In this document: positions 10,024-21,145 of the stretch, piece after piece
Numbering within the stretch: the stretch's first letter is position 1
Layout of the letters: each line of letters begins with the position of its first letter
Assembly: GCA_039621445.1 (NCBI GenBank)
Contig: CP154954.1
Span: 26,486,954 to 26,550,953, forward strand
DNA: 64,000 nt
Direction of reading: 5' to 3'
Origin: Euglena gracilis
Lineage: Eukaryota; Euglenida; Euglenophyceae; Euglenales
Translations under genes and position numbers: made by a program
The notes under the pieces: model-generated
The model's input: the letters and a program-made list of their open reading frames with translations, nothing else
Told to the model about the DNA's origin: nothing
Databases searched by the model: none

Positions 10024-11092
10024 GAGCAGGGAGGGAATTGATATGAAAGGTCTTCGGAAGAACTGTGGGAAAATTGTGGAAAAACTGCGGGAGTTGCAGG
10101 TTTGGGGGTTGGCACACTTCCTCTGGAAGGGACTTCAAAAAATTGCACAAATTTGGCCATTTTGCAACATAGATGTAAATTTTGAGCCGTTATTCACATT
10201 CTTTCCAACAAAAAGGTCCAAGAAAAGGAATTTTTGTAATTTTGGGAACATGCTGATTCTGGAAATATGGAATTCCTTGGATGAAGCATCCAAAAATGGC
10301 AAAAAAAAATGACAAGAACTTTGTTATCAGGTTGAATATGGTCAGGATTTAAAATTTTCTCAGTCCGAAATTATTTCCCAGCAGAACTCGGGGAAAACAC
10401 TACAAACAGGCCAAAAATTTGCCAAAATTTGTTCAAAATTTGCAAAATTTGGCAAATTTTGGCAAGCATGCAACAAAATAAACACTCCCCCCAACAGCAC
10501 CACCCCCCCAACCCCCCCTCGGGGTCCGATTTCGGGGACCGAATTAATACCCCCCCCCCAATTTCGGGCCAACGACCCAAGAATCACAATCTCTGAAAAC
10601 AAATTACGAAAAAAAATTATTTTTCTGGATCGTCTCGCCGCCAAAAATGCCAAATTTCATGAAAAAGCGAAGAAGAAAAAAAAAGACCCCAAAGGGGGTT
10701 TTGGGTACTATTTTGGGTCCTGCGGGGCTTCAAAGATTTGGAAAATTTTGGGGTGCCATTACCCCCCAAATAATACCCCCCTCGGGCCGGGACTTCGGGC
10801 GAAAAAAAATAATACCCGGGAGGGTATTATTTGAGGGAGGTAAGCAAAAAAAGCACCTGGATGCCCTTATGAAACGTTCGAGAAGTGACCGGAACTCATT
10901 TTACCTTTGCATTTCAGGTTCATGCAAAGAAAACTGCAGAAAGGGGGGAAAATGCGGGGAAATTGCAGAAAATTTGTGGAAATTGCGGGGAAATTGCGGA
11001 AATCGCGCAAATTGCGGAAAATTGCAGAAATTGTGGGAAATTTGCGGATATCAATCCGCCGAGCGGGGGAGGATACGACACAGCAATGGGGC

Positions 11093-11494
11093 TCCGTCCT
11101 GGGCAGCTGAAGGGGTGGCAGTTGGGGTCCCACTTGGCGTGGCGGACGGTGTGCCGGTGGGCGTCGCCGACGGTGTGCTGGTGGGGGTGCCAGACGGCGT
11201 CGCGGAGGGCGTGCCTGTCGGAGTGGCCGAGGGCGTCGTTGTTGGTGTGCCGGAGGGCGTCACGGACGGGGTGGCGGTGGGCGTGGCGGACGGTGTGGCG
11301 GAAGGCGTGCCGGTGGGCGTGGCGGATGGGGTGGTGGTGGGCGTGCCGGAAGGGGTGGCGGTTGGAGTGGCGGTTGGGGTGGCGGATGGGGTGGTGGTGG
11401 GGGTGCCGGACGGCGTGGCGGAGGGTGTGCCGGTTGGCGTCGCGGACGGTGTGGCGGAGGGCGTGCCAGTTGGGGTGGGGGCAGAAGCAGAGCT
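11093..11494 (-). repeat. Thr/Pro/Ser block 6
   Basis: Full cassette with both standard borders. It has GTCGCGGAC where blocks 5 and 7 have GTCGTGGAC, and an eight-base shorter junction to its flank than blocks 5 and 7, so the unspliced upstream frame enters the repeat in the His/Arg-rich frame rather than the Thr/Pro frame. Confidence 0.95.
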
Positions 11495-11873
11495 CTGAAT
11501 GGAAATGAAGATGATGAAAGGAAGCTGAGATAAGAATGTCCTCCAAACGAATATCTCCCCCCTTGTCTGCAATGTGGCTATTGGTTTGACGCCTGTTATC
11601 CCTTATTCTGGCCTGGCGCTGCTTTTCGCCTCTGGCCCTTTTTGTCTGTGTGCGTGGAGGTGGCCGGAGCCTGGCGGGACTGACTTCGTTTACGACGCTG
11701 TCCACCATGTCCACCAAGTGGCTGCCAGGCACATACTCCACTTTAGTTGGGTGGGGGGTCTTCTTCACCGTGACTACGCTCTGGTAACTCCAGTCCATGA
11801 CCCCAGCAGGTGTGGTTCCCAAGTCAGTGAACGAGTCCCCTGAGTTGGGAAGGAACTTGTGGGTGGGTCTGTC
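11495..11873 (-). CDS. Candidate exon, copy B (best-preserved N-terminal region)
   Basis: It begins after the acceptor-like CTTCGGGCCTAG. In this copy the frame is open through [42 protein letters not shown] and the basic tract to the edge of block 6. The extra ten bases missing from copy A keep this longer reading intact, which suggests that copy A carries the deletion. Codons such as AAG, GTG, GAC, AGC, CTC and CAG predominate, as expected for coding sequence. The last exon boundary is unclear: the junction with block 6 could be contiguous, or spliced using CCATTCAG. The family is not recognised. Confidence 0.45.
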
Positions 11874-12003
11874 CTAGGCCCGAAGGCACCTCATGGGGCA
11901 GCCCTGTCCCGCGAGTACACCCACTTGGAATCTGGTCAAGAACCCCCCTCCTGGGGACAAAGGCAAACCTAATTTCACCTACCCCCCCCCCGGAAGCTGT
12001 CAC

Positions 12004-12069
12004 CTGAGAGGTCGGTACGAGACCAGAACAGGGCGTCGCTAAACCATCCAGGGGGGTCCAGCTGAGAGG
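12004..12069 (-). CDS. Candidate upstream exon, copy B
   Basis: Identical 66-nt segment with the same acceptor (TATGTTCCAG) and donor (CTCTCAG|GTGACA) edges as copy A. In the zero phase (PLSWTPLDG to PTSQ) it joins directly to DRPTHKF of the exon at 11873, giving one continuous reading. Confidence 0.3.
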
Positions 12070-14807
12070 CTGGAACATATGGGCTGGTTGGGAAAAGGCT
12101 GCTAGCTGACCCCCCCCCACAGGGCTGAAACGAGCCCCGACCCGGGGACGACGACATGGGTGGCAAAAATCGAAACTGCAAAAATGTCCCCCAAAAACAG
12201 CCAATTAAGCAAGAAGTCGATTGTTTGACCGAAAATTATCCTGGCCCGCCCATTTCCGACCCATCTCCTCCCCATTTTTATCCCATTGATTACACCCCAA
12301 AAATAAAAAAAATGGCAGCTGGAAAATAGCTAAAACTCGTCAATGGGGGGAGGGCGGTTCGACGCTGGAAAAAGCCCCCCCCTCCATCCTGGTGGGGGAT
12401 GGGATGTCCTCCAGCTAAAGTGATGCATGGCACCGGAAATCCTGACAACTTCCTGCTGTGACAGATTGGCTGGTACCAGGGACCTTGACAATTTCCCAGA
12501 TGGGAAACTGCCAGGTTCCCTTCAGGCTCACTCTGGGAAAACGTTGAACACAAGCATTTTGAAACACTAAAAAAAAGGCCTTAAACTATGGCAACAGAAA
12601 TTGTGTGTTTGGGGTCCTTTTCATGCAGACCTTTGTGTTGTTGGTCAGACATGTAAATCAGGTGTTCGACGAAGGGGTTGCCATAACTCTTTTTTAGCAG
12701 TGGGCAAACAATACTCTTTTATTTGATGGATGGATGCAGGATGTGCAATAAGTTATAAAAAGAATGAAACGTAAATGTTGTCACCCGATTATGCGATGTA
12801 TTTCCGAGAAGCGAAAAATCGACTCACAAGAATGACGAGGATGTATGAACGCCGAGATGACTGGTGCACTGGTGCAATTCCGCAAAGAAAATTGTGTAAA
12901 TGACTTCCAATTCTTTCTCTTCTGAGTCCCCAGAGTTTCATGGGATGGGAATGTTCCCCCTTGTTACCCCAAGGTTCCAAGGCACACAAAAAAAAGTGGC
13001 AGAATCTTCCGCTCTCCAAATGCCCCACACAAATGTCCTTTTGGCCATCTGCCACCCCCAGCGCTCAGAGCTCTTAAGGTGGTGTGACTTGAAAAGAACT
13101 GCAGGGAGGGTAAGAAATGATACAATCCTCCCCAGGGAATACACATCCCAAACATATGGCCTGTGAATATGTGTGTGTGAATATATATAACATAAAAATA
13201 CTATATATAACATATAATACTAAATATAAACAGCGAAGAAACGAAACACACCGTGGGTTGAGTTGCACGTGGGGGGTCTAAAAGGGTCTATAAAAAAAAA
13301 GGTTGGAGGGCACCCGGGACCCAAATAAGGTCAATCTTTTCTTTACGCCCTGTGCTTTGCGCCAAAAATTTGGGCAATTTGATATTGTTTTGCTCAAAAA
13401 AAAAGTACAAAAATTGGCATTTGGTCGATTTTTGGCCGATTTTGGGTACAAAATTTTTCGGCCCAGCGCTCAGCACCAGGCCAAACCTCCGAAGAAAGTG
13501 TCCTTCAACCGGGGGGGGGGGTCGTTCGACATTGGGGGGTTGTTGGACATAGAGGGGGGAGGAGGGTAGTTTAAGGGTGCCGCTTATGTTTGGGGGTTTC
13601 CCAAAGCCTGACTGGTCGGCCCACCAAACAACCAAAATGATTATTCAACTTGCCATCTGCCCAAAGGGAAAAAGGCAGGCTTAAAACCAAGGGAAGTAAG
13701 TTGAGTGATTTCCCCAACGGAGGAATTGGCAGGGAGCAGGGAGGGAATTGATATGAAAGGTCTTCGGAAGAACTGTGGGAAAATTGTGGAAAAACTGCGG
13801 GAGTTGCAGGTTTGGGGGTTGGCACACTTCCTCTGGAAGGGACTTCAAAAATTGCACAAATTTGGCCATTTTGCAACATAGATGTAAATTTTGAGCCGTT
13901 ATTCACATTCTTTCCAACAAAAAGGTCCAAGAAAAGGAATTTTTGTAATTTTGGGAACATGCTGATTCTGGAAATATGGAATTCCTTGGATGAAGCATCC
14001 AAAAATGGCAAAAAAAAATGACAAGAACTTTGTTATCAGGTAGAATATGGTCAGGATTTAAAATTTTCTCAGTCCGAAATTATTTCCCAGCAGAACTCGG
14101 GGAAAACACTACAAACAGGCCAAAAATTTGCCAAAATTTGTTCAAAATTTGCAAAATTTGGCAAATTTTGGCAAGCATGCAACAAAATAAACACTCCCCC
14201 CAATAGCACCCCCCCCCCAACCCCCCCTCGGGGTCCGATTTCGGGGACCGAATTTATACCCCCCCCCCAATTTCGGGCCAACGACCCAAGAATCACAATC
14301 TCTGAAAACAAATTACGAAAAAAAATATTTTTCTGGATCGTCTCGCCGCCAAAAATGCCAAATTTCATGAAAAAGTGAAGAAGGAAAAAAAAAGACCCCA
14401 AAGGGGGTTTTGGGTACTATTTTGGGTCCTGTGGGGCTTCAAAGATTTGGAAAATTTTGGGGTGCCATTACCCCCCAAATAATACCCCCCCCTCGGGCCG
14501 GGACTTCGAGCGAAAAAAAATAATACCCGGGGGGGGGGGTATTATTTGAGGGAGGTAAGCAAAAAAAGCACCTGGATACCCTTATGAAACGTTCGAGAAG
14601 TGACCGGAACTCATTTTACCTTTGCATTTCAGGTTCATGCAAAGAAAACTGCAGAAAGGGGGGAAAATGCGGGGAAATTGCAGAAAATTTGTGGAAATTG
14701 CGGGGAAATTGCGGAAATCGCGCAAATTGCGGAAAATTGCAGAAATTGTGGGAAATTTGCGGATATCAATCCGCCGAGCGGGGGAGGATACGACACAGCA
14801 ATGGGGC

Positions 14808-15209
14808 TCCGTCCTGGGCAGCTGAAGGGGTGGCAGTTGGGGTCCCACTTGGCGTGGCGGACGGTGTGCCGGTGGGCGTCGCCGACGGTGTGCTGGTGGG
14901 GGTGCCAGACGGCGTCGCGGAGGGCGTGCCTGTCGGAGTGGCCGAGGGCGTCGTTGTTGGTGTGCCGGAGGGCGTCACGGACGGGGTGGCGGTGGGCGTG
15001 GCGGACGGTGTGGCGGAAGGCGTGCCGGTGGGCGTGGCGGATGGGGTGGTGGTGGGCGTGCCGGAAGGGGTGGCGGTTGGAGTGGCGGTTGGGGTGGCGG
15101 ATGGGGTGGTGGTGGGGGTGCCGGACGGCGTGGCGGAGGGTGTGCCGGTTGGCGTCGTGGACGGTGTGGCGGAGGGCGTGCCAGTTGGGGTGGGGGCAGA
15201 AGCAGAGCT
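14808..15209 (-). repeat. Thr/Pro/Ser block 7
   Basis: Full cassette, apparently identical to block 5 including T at 15158 and the same right flank (GAATGGAAATGGGTTCCAG). Its sharing of variants with block 5 across the intervening block 6 points to gene conversion or a higher-order duplication. Confidence 0.95.
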
Positions 15210-15596
15210 CTGAATGGAAATGGGTTCCAGAAGATCATGAAAGGAAGCTGAGATAAGAATGTCATCCAAATGAATATCTCCCCCCTTGTCTGCAATGTGG
15301 CTATTGGTTTGACGCCTGTTATCCTGTATTCTGGCCTGGCGCTGCTTTTCGCCTCTGGCCCTTTTTGTCTATGTGCGTGGAGGTGGCCGGAGCCTGGCGG
15401 GACTGACTTTGTTTACGACGCTGTCCACCGTGTCCACCAAGTGGCTGCCAGGCACACACTCCACTTTAGTTGGGTGGGGGGTCTTCTTCACCGTGACTAC
15501 GCTCTGGTTACTCCAGTCCATGACCCCAGCAGGTGTGGTTCCCAAGTCAGTGGACGAGTCCCCTGAGTTGGAAAGGAACTTGTGGGTGGGTCTGTC
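15210..15596 (-). pseudogene. Copy C of the duplicated exon, nonsense-broken
   Basis: Homologous to the copy A and B exons, with the ATG equivalent at 15521. A base change turns the CAG of the RTQTKR motif into TAG at 15369-15371 (minus strand), which would cut the protein before the basic tract. Other changes include Tyr to Asn in MDWSYQS and Met to Thr in LVDMVDS. An internal ATG downstream keeps an open frame into block 7. A base-level error in a repeat assembly is the alternative. Confidence 0.45.
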
Positions 15597-15731
15597 CTAG
15601 GCCCGAAGGCACCTCATGGGGCAGCCCTGTCCCGCGAGTACACCCACTTGGAATCTGGTCAAGAACCCCCCTCCTGGGGACAAAGGCAAACCTAATTTCA
15701 CCTACCCCCCCCCCCCCCCGGAAGCTGTCAC

Positions 15732-15797
15732 CTGAGAGGTCGGTACGAGACCAGAACAGGGCGTCGCTAAACCATCCAGGGGGGTCCAGCTGAGAGG
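15732..15797 (-). CDS. Candidate upstream exon, copy C
   Basis: Third identical copy of the 66-nt segment with preserved splice-like edges. Its downstream partner at 15596 carries the nonsense change, so this copy probably belongs to a broken gene. Confidence 0.25.
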
Positions 15798-17662
15798 CTG
15801 GAACATATGGGCTGGTTGGGAAAAGGCTGCTAGCTGACCCCCCCCCCACAGGGCTGAAACGAGCCCCGACCCGGGGACGACGACATGGGTGGCAAAAATC
15901 GAAACTGCAAAAATGTCCCCCAAAAACAGCCAATTATGCAAGAAGTCGTTTGTTTGACCGAAAATTATCCTGGCCCGCCCATTTCCGACCCATCTCCTCC
16001 CCATTTTTATCCCATTGATTACACCCCAAAAATAAAAATAAAATGGCAGCTGGAAAATAGCTAAAACTCGTCAATGGGGGGGAGGGCGGTTCGACGCTGG
16101 AAAAAGCCCCCCCCCTCCATCCTGGTGGGGGATGGGATGTCCTCCAGCTAAAGTGATGCGTGGCACCGGAAATCCTGACAACTTCCTGCTGTGACAGATT
16201 GGCTGGTACCAGGGACCTTGACAATTTCCCAGATGGGAAACTGCCAGGTTCCCTTCAGGCTCACTCTGGGAAAACGTTGAACACAAGCATTTTGAAACAC
16301 TAAAAAAAAAGGCCTTAAACTATGGCAACAGAAATTGTGTGTTTGGGGTCCGTTTTCATGCAGACCTTTGTGTTGTTGGTCAGACATGTAAATCAGGTGT
16401 TCGACGAAGGGGTTGCCATAACTCTTTTTTAGCAGTGGGCAAACAATACTCTTTTATTTGATGGATGGATGCAGGGTGTGCAATAAGTTATAAAAAGAAT
16501 GAAACGTAAATGTTGTCACCCGATTATGCGATGTATTTCCGAGAAGCGAAAAATCGACTCACAAGAATGACGAGGATGTGTGAACGCCGAGATGACTGGT
16601 GCACTGGTGCAATTCCGTAAAGAAAATTGTGTAAATGAGTTCCAATTCTTTCTTTTCTGAGTCCCCAGAGTTTCATGGGATGGGAATGTTCCCCCTTGTT
16701 ACCCCAAGGTTCCAAGGCACACAAAAAAAAAGTGGCAGAATCTTCCGCTCTCCAAATGCCCCACACAAATGTCCTTTTGGCCATCTGCCACCCCCAGCGC
16801 TCAGAGCTCTTAAGGTGGTGTGACTTGAAAAGAACTGCAGGGAGGGTGACAAATGATACAATCGTCCCCAGGGAATACACATCCCAAACATACGGCCTGT
16901 GAATATGTGTGTGTGAATATATATAACATATAATACTATATATAACATATAATACTAAATATAAACAGCAAAGAAACGAAACACATCTGGGGGGTCTAAA
17001 AGGGTCTAAAAAAAAAAGGTTGGAGGGCACCCGGGACCCAAATAAGGTCAATCTTTTCTTTACGCCCTGTGCTTTGCGCCAAAAATTTGGGCAATTTGAT
17101 ATTGTTTTGCTCAAAAAAAAGTACCAAAATTGGCATTTGGCCGATTTTTGGCCGATTTTGGGTACAAAATTTTTCGGCCCGGCGCTCAGCACCAGGCCAA
17201 ACCTCCGAAGAAAGTGTCCTTCAACCGGGGGGGGGGGTCGTTCGACATTGGGGGGTTGTTGGACATAGAGGGGGGAGGAGGGTAATTTAAGGGTGCCGCT
17301 TATGTTTGGGGGTTTCCCAAAGCCTGACTGGTCGGCCCACCAAACAACCAAAATGATTATTCAACTTGCCATCTGCCCGAAGGGAAAAAGGCAGGCTTAA
17401 AACCAAGGGAAGTAAGTTGAGTGATTTCCCCAACGGAGGAATTGGCAGGGAGCAGGGAGGGAATTGATATGAAAGGTCTTTGGAAGAACTGTGGGAAAAT
17501 TGTGGAAAAACTGCGGGAGTTGCAGGTTTGGGGGTTGGCACACTTCCTCTGGAAGGGACTTCAAAAATTGCACAAATTTGGCCATTTTGCAACATAGATG
17601 TAAACTTTGAGCCGTTATTCACATTCTACCAACAAAAAGGTCCAAGAAAATGGATTTTTGTA

Positions 17663-18073
17663 CACCCCCCCCCTATGTCCAATGACCGGTAACCTCTGTC
17701 CTCCGACCGGGGGGGGGGTCGTTGGACATAGGGTAGTGACCAAAAAGGTGTCCTCTGACCGGGGGGGGGGGGGTTGTTGGACACAGGGTCAAAAGAAATT
17801 TCGGTGGGTACCCGGGTCCCTACCCACCCAAAAATGCCCAAATTTTCCCTTCCGGCGCTTCGCGCCGAAAATTTTGGGCAATTTTGACAAATTTTTGTCC
17901 AAAAAGTGTCAAAAATGGCATTTTGGCCAAATTTTTGGCCAATTTTTGGGCAAAATTTTTCGTCCCGGCGCTTCACGCTGGGACCAAAAAAAATGGTCAA
18001 ACCTCCGAAAAGGTGTCCTCTGACGGGGGGGTGGTCATTGGACATAGGGGGGTCGTGGACATAGGGGGGGGGG
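17663..18073. mobile_element. MITE-like insertion with TA or GTA duplication
   Basis: Absent from the other three units, which read TTTTTGTAATTTTGGG at this point. The ends are inverted repeats, CACCCCCCCCCTATGTCC on the left and GGACATAGGGGGGGGG on the right. TA (or GTA) is repeated at both edges (17661-17662 and 18074-18075). A TA duplication suggests a Tc1/mariner-like MITE and a 3-bp one a different superfamily; the G-run edge leaves this open. The interior carries a CGGCGC-TTC-GCGCCG hairpin and three GTCNTNGGACATAG-type copies. Confidence 0.75.
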
Positions 18074-18238
18074 TAATTTTGGGAACATGGTGATTCTGGA
18101 AATATGGAACTCCTTGGATGAAGCATCCAAAAATGGCAAAAAAAATGACAAGAACTTTGTTATCAAGTAAAATATGGTCAGGATGTAAAATTTTCTCAGT
18201 CCGAAATTATTTCCCAGCAGAACTCGGGGAAAACACTA

Positions 18239-18362
18239 CAAACAGGCCAAAAATTTGTCAAAATTTGTTCAAAATTTGCAAAATTTCGCAAATTTTGGTA
18301 AACAGGCCAGAAATTTGCCGAAATTTGTTCAAAATTTGCAAAATTTGGCAAATTTTGGCAAG
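18239..18362. repeat. Duplicated phased A-tract segment
   Basis: A unit of about 63 bp (AAACAGGCCA followed by AAATTTG tracts) is present twice here and once in the other units. It doubles the number of in-phase A/T tracts. Confidence 0.8.
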
Positions 18363-19028
18363 CATGCAACAAAATAAACACTCCCCCCAATAGCACCGCA
18401 CAACCCCACCAATAAAAACACATCTGGGGGTCCGATTTTTCGGGGAAACAGTATCGCCGAATTAATACCATAGGCCCCCCCCCCCCCCCCCAATTTCGGG
18501 CCAACGACCCAAAAATCACAATCTCTGACAACAAATTACGAAAAAAAATATTTTTCTGGATCGTCTGGCCGCCAAAAATGCCAAATTTCATGAAAAAGTG
18601 AAGAAGAAAAAAAAAGACCCCAAAGGGGGTTTTGGGTACTATTTTGGGTCCTGCGGGGCTTCAAAGATTTGGAAAATTTTGGGGTGCCATTACCCCCCAA
18701 ATAATACCCCCCCCTCGGGCCGGGACTTCGGGCGAAAAAAAATAATACCCGGGGGGGGGTATTATTTGAGGGAGGTAAGCAAAAAAAGCACCTGGATGCC
18801 CTTATGAAACGTTCGAGAAGTGACCGGAACTCATTTTACCTTTGCATTTCAGGTTCATGCAAAGAAAACTGCAGAAAGGGGGGAAAATGCGGGGAAATTG
18901 CAGAAAATTTGTGGAAATTGCAGGGAAATTGCGGAAAATCACGCAAATTGCGGAAAATTGCAGAAATTGTGGGAAATTTGCGGATATCAATCCGCCGAGC
19001 GGGGGAGGATACGACACAGCAATGGGGC

Positions 19029-19430
19029 TCCATCCTGGGCAGCTGAAGGGGTGGCAGTTGGGGTCCCACTTGGCGTGGCGGACGGTGTGCCGGTGGGCGT
19101 CGCCGACGGTGTGCTGGTGGGGGTGCCAGACGGCGTCGCGGAGGGCGTGCCTGTCGGAGTGGCCGAGGGCGTCGTTGTTGGTGTGCCGGAGGGCGTCGCG
19201 GACGGTGTGGCGGTGGGCGTGGCGGACGGTGTGGCGGAAGGCGTGCCGGTGGGCGTGGCGGATGGGGTGGTGGTGGGCGTGCCGGAAGGGGTGGCGGTTG
19301 GAGTGGCGGTTGGGGTGGCGGATGGGGTGGTGGTGGGGGTGCCGGACGGCGTGGCGGAGGGTGTGCCAGTTGGCGTCGCGGACGGTGTGGCGGAGGGCGT
19401 GCCAGTTGGGGTGGGGGCAGAAGCAGAGCC
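19029..19430 (-). repeat. Thr/Pro/Ser block 8 (end of array)
   Basis: Full cassette; the left border has one change (CATCCTGGG). The right flank is unrelated to blocks 4-7 after AGAAGCAGAGCC. Two minus frames run into it: a short one starting [16 protein letters not shown] in the Thr/Pro frame, and a longer one from 19599 (NSTSSAEMGREILPKQQQRK, then the His-rich frame). This shows that flanking sequence cannot settle the true frame. Confidence 0.93.
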
Positions 19431-20606
19431 ATAACGGCTGACAGGTTTGCTGGTATTGGCGGGGGAAAAATCCAAGAATTCTGTGAATCCAGTGGAAATG
19501 CACGGTGTGCGCTATTTTCCGCTGTTGTTGCTTGGGTAGAATTTCTCGACCCATTTCAGCGCTCGAAGTGGAGTTTAAGGCCAGGGGGAAAATTACCATT
19601 TTGGAATTGCTTTAGGGGAGGGGGGGGGTAGCGAACGGGTAACTGGTGAGTTCTTCTTTGGGTACCCTCCAGGTCCAACCTCTCATCCTCCTCCCAGATC
19701 CCTTTTCCCAGGTCCCTCCCATTAGGCTCCCAGGATTTTCTTCATTTATTTGAAATATTTGGTGAACTGCATGTGCTCGACCATCTATCATTTTTTCTTC
19801 TCCCACTGATCAGCTTCCAGTGCTCCCGCTGTTCCATTCTGCTAAATTGATGTGAGGTTAGCACTGCCTACTCTAACAGTTCTGTGTACTTTACCTTCAA
19901 CACTTTCTTGTTTATGATTCCAAAACCCTCGGGGGAGGGTCCTGTGTAACCTTGTATGAGATATTATTTATCACAGATTTTGAAGCTTTGCTGGAGTAAA
20001 TTTCTACCGATTCCAAATCAGACCAAATGGAATATGTAATATGTTCGAAAAATTCACCAAATCTATAAAAAAAATTTGGCCGCCTCTGACACACTCTTGG
20101 GGGGGGGGGTCTGTATGGTTGCACTGGAGTGGTGTGACCTGCGGCCGGGACCACAGGTGTGTATCCAGGCTAAGTCGTCAGCTGGCTGCAGGGTGCGATC
20201 CATGAGAGACCGAAACGCTGAGAAACTGAAATCTGCGAGAAACCCTTTGCAAAAGAAAACAACCGCCGAGGTCCGCATATTTAGCCCCCCCCCCCCCCCG
20301 AAACTGTCATATAACTGGTCAACGGCTCCCCCATCCCCCAACCGAAACCTATTTCTTGGTAAACCATTACCAGTGGGGGGGGTGCATGAGATTGTGACCT
20401 CTTCAAAGAACAATTTCTTCCACATTCATACGCCACAGAAACAGAAAAAATTCATATGACCCTAAGAGGGGGTGAAAAATATCGTTTTTTTTTAACGAAA
20501 TACCACTGTACAGCTATATACCAATATAGATAGAACCCCCGAACCACGAAATACCAATATGGATAGAACCCCCCCTGAAGTGGACCCCCCCACCCTAAAC
20601 ACCGGC
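19431..20606. other. Spacer with one weak ORF
   Basis: Past the array the sequence is single-copy. Apart from the open frame at 20076-20459 (separate entry) and G/C runs near 20099 and 20286, nothing is recognisable. Confidence 0.4.
20076..20459 (+). CDS. Weak candidate ORF
   Basis: A 127-codon plus-strand frame. Its middle part (CDLRPGPQVCIQAKSSAGCR, then RSMRDRNAEKLKSARNP) has a natural mix of residues, and a donor-like CCACAG|GTGTGT lies at 20157. The start and end are low-complexity, from a G run and a C run. No family recognised; chance is likely. Confidence 0.2.
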   Translation: MAASDTLLGGGVCMVALEWCDLRPGPQVCIQAKSSAGCRVRSMRDRNAEKLKSARNPLQKKTTAEVRIFSPPPPPKLSYNWSTAPPSPNRNLFLGKPLPVGGVHEIVTSSKNNFFHIHTPQKQKKFI

Positions 20607-20851
20607 TCCTTTCTGGGCGGCCGAAGGGGTATCCGTGGGTGTCCCGGATGGGGTGGTGGATGGGGTGCCAGTGGGTGTTGCGGAAGGTGTGCTAGTGGGC
20701 GTGTTGGATGGCGTTGCGGAGGGGGTGCCGGTTGGTGTTGCCGACGGGGTGGCGGTGGGAGTGCCGGAGGGTGTCGCCGAGGGGGTGCTGGTGGGGGTGC
20801 CAGAGGGTGTGCTGGTGGGCGTTCCAGTTGGGGTGGGGGCAGAAGCAGAGC
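20607..20851 (-). repeat. Thr/Pro/Ser block 9
   Basis: Diverged cassette. The left border is TTTCTGGGCGGCCGAAGGGG and the right GGGGCAGAAGCAGAGCG. The minus Thr/Pro frame is open from an ATG at 20879 ([19 protein letters not shown]) through AAQKGAGV to 20595. The repeat uses more STPS and NTPT variants than the array copies. Confidence 0.92.
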
Positions 20852-21145
20852 GCGGGATTGGAAACAAAACCCCACGCAAAATATAAATAAATAAATACCT
20901 GGGAATACTATTTGGGTATCCGATGTCAGGGGCTGGAGGGGAATATTACTTGGGCATATTTTTCACACTGGAAAATACACCCCTCCCCCAAAACGTACAT
21001 TTAAACATAATTTCTGTGCTTTGTGCGGGCAGCCGAAGCAAGGGGGGGTATGGCATTTTTTAGGAGTGGACTCCTTCGGGGGTAGGATGCAGCGCCTTGT
21101 GCACTGTGGCTTTACCCCCTTGTTTCAAGGCTGCGCCGTTGGCAC
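20852..21145. other. No gene seen
   Basis: AT-rich start with AAATAAATAAATA, then ordinary sequence up to the MITE target duplication at 21138-21145. Confidence 0.4.

Larger units (their letters stand above)
7483..11092. repeat. Array unit 2 spacer
   Basis: Complete spacer of the array. In order it holds candidate minus-strand exons (to 8058), a dispersed GGTACC motif near 8449, a 42-codon small open frame, the ATAACATATAATACTA-like AT segment near 9180, the G-run segment near 9500, a hAT-like MITE absent from sibling units, the two phased A-tract arrays, and the border of block 6. Confidence 0.9.
11495..14807. repeat. Array unit 3 spacer
   Basis: Same order of landmarks as unit 2 without the MITE, so it serves as the empty-site control. 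It contains a second upstream exon candidate at 12004-12069 and a second intact 42-codon frame at 12775-12903. Confidence 0.9.
15210..19028. repeat. Array unit 4 spacer
   Basis: Follows the unit plan, with three differences: the GTGGGTTGAGTTGCA piece near 16985 is lost, a 411-bp insertion lies at 17663-18073, and the phased AAAATTT array is duplicated at 18239-18362. It ends at block 8, beyond which the array stops. Confidence 0.9.
4066..19430 (-). repeat. Tandem array of 3-4 kb units
   Basis: Blocks 4, 5, 6, 7 and 8 are separated by four spacers that repeat the same landmarks in the same order: AATCTTCCGCTCTCC (4538, 8997, 13003, 16740), GGTCAATC (5609, 9321, 13330, 17046), GTCGTTCGACATTGG (5802, 9510, 13520, 17238), AAAACACTACAAACAGG (6384, 10394, 14103, 18231) and AACGTTCGAGAAGTGACC. 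Units run 4453-7482, 7483-11494, 11495-15209 and 15210-19430. The length differences are explained by a missing 1.4-kb segment in the first unit, a MITE in the second, and a second insertion plus a short duplication in the fourth. Long stretches are identical by eye, so the duplications or their homogenisation are recent. Confidence 0.95.
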
